DNA of 64,000 bases, taken from the NCBI GenBank assembly GCA_903838295.1, contig CAILXX010000006.1, positions 1-64,000 on the forward strand, read 5' to 3'. The notes beneath the pieces were generated by a model, which saw only the letters and a list, made by a program, of their open reading frames with translations, made no database searches and had not been told where the DNA came from. The DNA comes from an uncultured Actinomycetes bacterium. Lineage in GTDB: Bacteria; Actinomycetota; Actinomycetes; Nanopelagicales; Nanopelagicaceae. The position numbers were made by a program, and so were the translations under genes. Shown piece after piece: positions 61,962-64,000 of this stretch (positions are counted from its first letter, which is position 1; every line of letters begins with the position of its first letter).

Positions 61962-62791
61962 CTACTTCACTCCAAACTCTTATTAAATTAGCGATTGATG
62001 AAGATTTAGCGGGAGGAGTCGACATAACTTCTGTCGCCACAATACCTGCTGATCAACGCTCGATTGCTCAATTTGTGACACGCTCTTCTGGTGTCATCGC
62101 TGGCATTCCAGCAGCTGTAGCCGTTCTAGAGCACGTAGGGATTACCGATATTTCGGTCCCCGTTACGTGCGCACATGAAGTCGTGGCAGGAACCGTAATT
62201 TTAGAGGCGCGCGGGAAGACTCGGGATTTACTGCTTGCAGAGCGCACAACCCTTAATTTCCTCACACATTTAAGCGGCATAGCGACACTGACTCGTGCTT
62301 GGGTTGATGCGGTAAGTCATACCAATTGCACGATAAGAGATACGCGCAAAACCACGCCGGGTTGGAGAACATTAGAAAAAGAGGCGGTTCGCATGGGCGG
62401 TGGAACCAACCATCGCATGTCTTTGTCTGATGCGGCGTTGGTTAAAGATAACCATATAGTTGCAGCGGGTGGCGTACTTAAAGCATTTGAATTAGTTAGG
62501 TCCAAATATTCATCCGCACTCATCGAAGTAGAAGTAGATACTTTGGATCAGTTGCAAGAAGTATTGGTGGGCAAACCAGATTTAATTCTGCTCGACAACA
62601 TGTCCCCAGCAATGTGTAAAGAGGCGGTTGAACTGGTCAAAGGCAAAGTTCCGTTGGAAGCTTCCGGTGGTCTTACCTTAGAAAATGCTGCTGCTTATGC
62701 CGAGACAGGTGTGGATTTTCTGGCGATTGGTGCACTGACTCATTCTGCTAAAGCACTAGATATTGGTCTAGACCTAAAGATGGAGAGATAA
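61958..62791 (+). CDS. nadC: nicotinate-nucleotide pyrophosphorylase (quinolinate PRTase)
   Basis: A 277-residue type II phosphoribosyltransferase with RDTRKTTPGWRTLEKEAVRMGGG (shortened: DTRKT and the following Arg/Lys residues bind quinolinate/PRPP), HRMSLSDAALVKDNH and GLTLENAAAYAETGVD. It makes nicotinate mononucleotide. The start is GTG 61958 overlapping nadB by four bases, and coaX follows without a gap. Confidence 0.93.
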   Translation: MTTSLQTLIKLAIDEDLAGGVDITSVATIPADQRSIAQFVTRSSGVIAGIPAAVAVLEHVGITDISVPVTCAHEVVAGTVILEARGKTRDLLLAERTTLNFLTHLSGIATLTRAWVDAVSHTNCTIRDTRKTTPGWRTLEKEAVRMGGGTNHRMSLSDAALVKDNHIVAAGGVLKAFELVRSKYSSALIEVEVDTLDQLQEVLVGKPDLILLDNMSPAMCKEAVELVKGKVPLEASGGLTLENAAAYAETGVDFLAIGALTHSAKALDIGLDLKMER

Positions 62792-63580
62792 ATGTTACTT
62801 GCCATTGATGTCGGAAATACAAATACCGTTCTTGGCGCATTTGATGGCGAGAAGTTAGTGCGATCATGGCGAGTAAAAACCGATCCACGGGATACCGCCG
62901 ACGAACTTTGGCTTCAGTATCGTTCGCTTCTAGATGGAATCGCTATTGATGGATTATCTGTGTGTTCGACTGTTCCAGCAACTCTTCGCGAAATTCGTCA
63001 GATGATCAAGACGTATTTTGCTGACATTCCTACAACGATAGTCGAGCCTGGAATCAAAACTGGGGTTCCATTGCTGGTTGATAATCCAAAGGAAATTGGC
63101 GCAGATCGCATTGTTAACACTTTGGCTGCACATACGCTTTTTGGGTCGAGCGGACCATGCATCGTGGTTGACTTCGGAACATCAACAAATCTAGATGTGG
63201 TTTCTCCCAAAGGTGAATTTCTTGGCGGGGCATTGGCACCAGGAATCGAAATCTCGGTGGATGCGCTGGCAGCACGCGCTGCCCAATTGCGAAAAGTCGA
63301 ACTTGTAAAACCAAAATCTGTTATTGGAAAGAACACGGTAGAAGCATTGCAATCCGGGACCATTTACGGCTTTGCAGGCCAGGTTGATGGGCTGGTGACC
63401 CGGATAATTGAGGAACTCGAAATCCTTTATCCAGGGGCGGGCGCTACAACAGTGGTTGCCACCGGGGGGTTGGCGCCTCTCGTCGTTGGAATCAGCGAAA
63501 CAATTGATTCGCATGAGCCAGATCTGACCTTGTTGGGATTGGCAATGATCTTTGATCGTAATTCTGGGGCCAATAACTAG
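62792..63580 (+). CDS. coaX: type III pantothenate kinase
   Basis: A 262-residue ASKHA-fold kinase with the phosphate loop DVGNTNTVLGAF (5-16), the GADRIVN segment, CIVVDFGTSTNLDVV and GGALAPGIEIS. It phosphorylates pantothenate in coenzyme A synthesis, thus consuming the PanC product. Type III enzymes are not feedback-inhibited by CoA and need a monovalent cation. The ATG directly follows the nadC stop. Confidence 0.93.
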   Translation: MLLAIDVGNTNTVLGAFDGEKLVRSWRVKTDPRDTADELWLQYRSLLDGIAIDGLSVCSTVPATLREIRQMIKTYFADIPTTIVEPGIKTGVPLLVDNPKEIGADRIVNTLAAHTLFGSSGPCIVVDFGTSTNLDVVSPKGEFLGGALAPGIEISVDALAARAAQLRKVELVKPKSVIGKNTVEALQSGTIYGFAGQVDGLVTRIIEELEILYPGAGATTVVATGGLAPLVVGISETIDSHEPDLTLLGLAMIFDRNSGANN

Positions 63581-63612
63581 ACTAATAATCGACACGGTAG
63601 GCTTGGCTGATT

Positions 63613-64000
63613 ATGAGCGAAGCACCAATCGAAGACGACCTACCCGAACAACTGCGGATTCGGCGCGAAAAGCGTGCTGCAATCTTGGCCAGGGGGGATG
63701 AGGCCTATCCAGTAGCGGTAGCCCGCACGGCTTCGCTTAAAGATATCCGGGAACGGCATATCGGATTAGATATTGATGTTGCAACAGGAATTTCTGAAAG
63801 TCTTTCGGGAAGAGTTATCTTTAAACGCGATACTGGCAAATTATGTTTTGCCACCTTGCGTGAAGGTGATGGCACCGAGCTTCAAGCTATGTTCTCGTTG
63901 GATAAAGTCGGTGCAGAAGTATTAGATCGTTGGAAGAGTGATATTGATTTGGGCGACTTGGTCAGTGTTACCGGAGAAATAATTACATCCAAGCGAGGCG
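63613..64000 (+). CDS. lysS: lysyl-tRNA synthetase, 5' part
   Basis: 129 codons are visible before the window ends. The N-terminal extension (EQLRIRREKRAAILARGDEAYPV) and the OB-fold anticodon-binding domain (LSGRVIFKRDTGKLCFATLREGDGTELQ, shortened in scope) match class II LysS. LysS after coaX is common in actinobacteria. The rest of the gene lies outside. Confidence 0.92.
   Translation, partial: MSEAPIEDDLPEQLRIRREKRAAILARGDEAYPVAVARTASLKDIRERHIGLDIDVATGISESLSGRVIFKRDTGKLCFATLREGDGTELQAMFSLDKVGAEVLDRWKSDIDLGDLVSVTGEIITSKRG

Overview
The window looks like a chromosomal segment of a low-GC, streamlined actinobacterium, most likely a freshwater acI / Nanopelagicales (Planktophila-like) lineage. 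This is inference, from: (i) the actinobacterial gene order dacB-tilS-hpt-ftsH-folE-folP-folB-folK-panC-nadB-nadC-coaX-lysS at the right end; (ii) a GuaB1-type IMPDH relative, a CtaG-type oxidase assembly factor and an aa3 oxidase operon; (iii) A+T above 50 % by eye; (iv) very tight packing. No stretch over 300 bases lacks a gene. The largest gaps are 29278-29446, 8430-8581, 41022-41165, 19636-19777 and 21821-21948.

Layout. 1-3.5 kb: an AT-rich edge with an apparently 5'-truncated FkbM-type methyltransferase, a small secreted coiled-coil protein, a polytopic membrane protein and a secreted PHM-like copper monooxygenase. 3.5-6.8 kb: an exported alpha/beta hydrolase fused through one membrane segment to an ABC ATPase, with its permease. 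6.9-26.7 kb: a carbohydrate / organic-acid catabolic region. It holds an aldehyde dehydrogenase and a TIM-barrel U32-like protein. A minus-strand run carries an MtnK/APH-like kinase, an enolase paralogue, a family III CoA-transferase, a crotonase, a GH105 hydrolase and an MBL hydrolase, just downstream of tRNA-Gly(CCC). Further on are an acetyl-xylan-esterase-like enzyme, two Gfo/Idh/MocA oxidoreductases, a ThuA-like protein, two SDRs divergent from an FAH-family hydrolase, a GH13 alpha-glucosidase and a dienelactone hydrolase. 26.7-32.6 kb: a SIMPL protein, YbaK, a hydroxyacid dehydrogenase, a yeast-type cytosine deaminase divergent from an NCS1 nucleobase transporter that has a highly structured leader, GuaB1 and TatB. 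32.6-36.9 kb: a UbiA-like protein, a Pr6Pr membrane protein, an MMPL exporter, a small methyltransferase and a 35-residue Lys-rich protein. 37-42.2 kb: ctaC-ctaD-ctaE with an extra cupredoxin, and divergent ctaG. 42.2-46.8 kb: an envelope group (esterase, MprF-like protein, beta-propeller, NodB-like deacetylase). 46.9-64 kb: housekeeping (TPR, TrmH-like, DacB, CtaB, ABC exporter, NlpC/P60, TilS, Hpt, FtsH, folate, pantothenate and NAD genes, lysS cut by the window edge).

How the genes work together. The 7-26 kb region could feed plant-derived oligosaccharides, acetylated sugars and deoxy-sugar acids into central metabolism. The kinase-enolase pair may be a new step, because this enolase keeps the metal and Lys residues but has lost the His and one Glu of the classical active site. 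The NCS1 carrier and cytosine deaminase form a cytosine-uptake-to-uracil module. The cta operon and ctaG/ctaB supply the terminal oxidase.

Regulation. Thirteen start codons have a TANNNT hexamer exactly six bases upstream, the hallmark of leaderless actinobacterial transcription. Other notable signals are the multi-helix leader at 29327-29422, a hairpin covering the ribosome binding site at 19744-19767, a palindromic operator at 8547-8561, and a probable ATT start codon at 46141.
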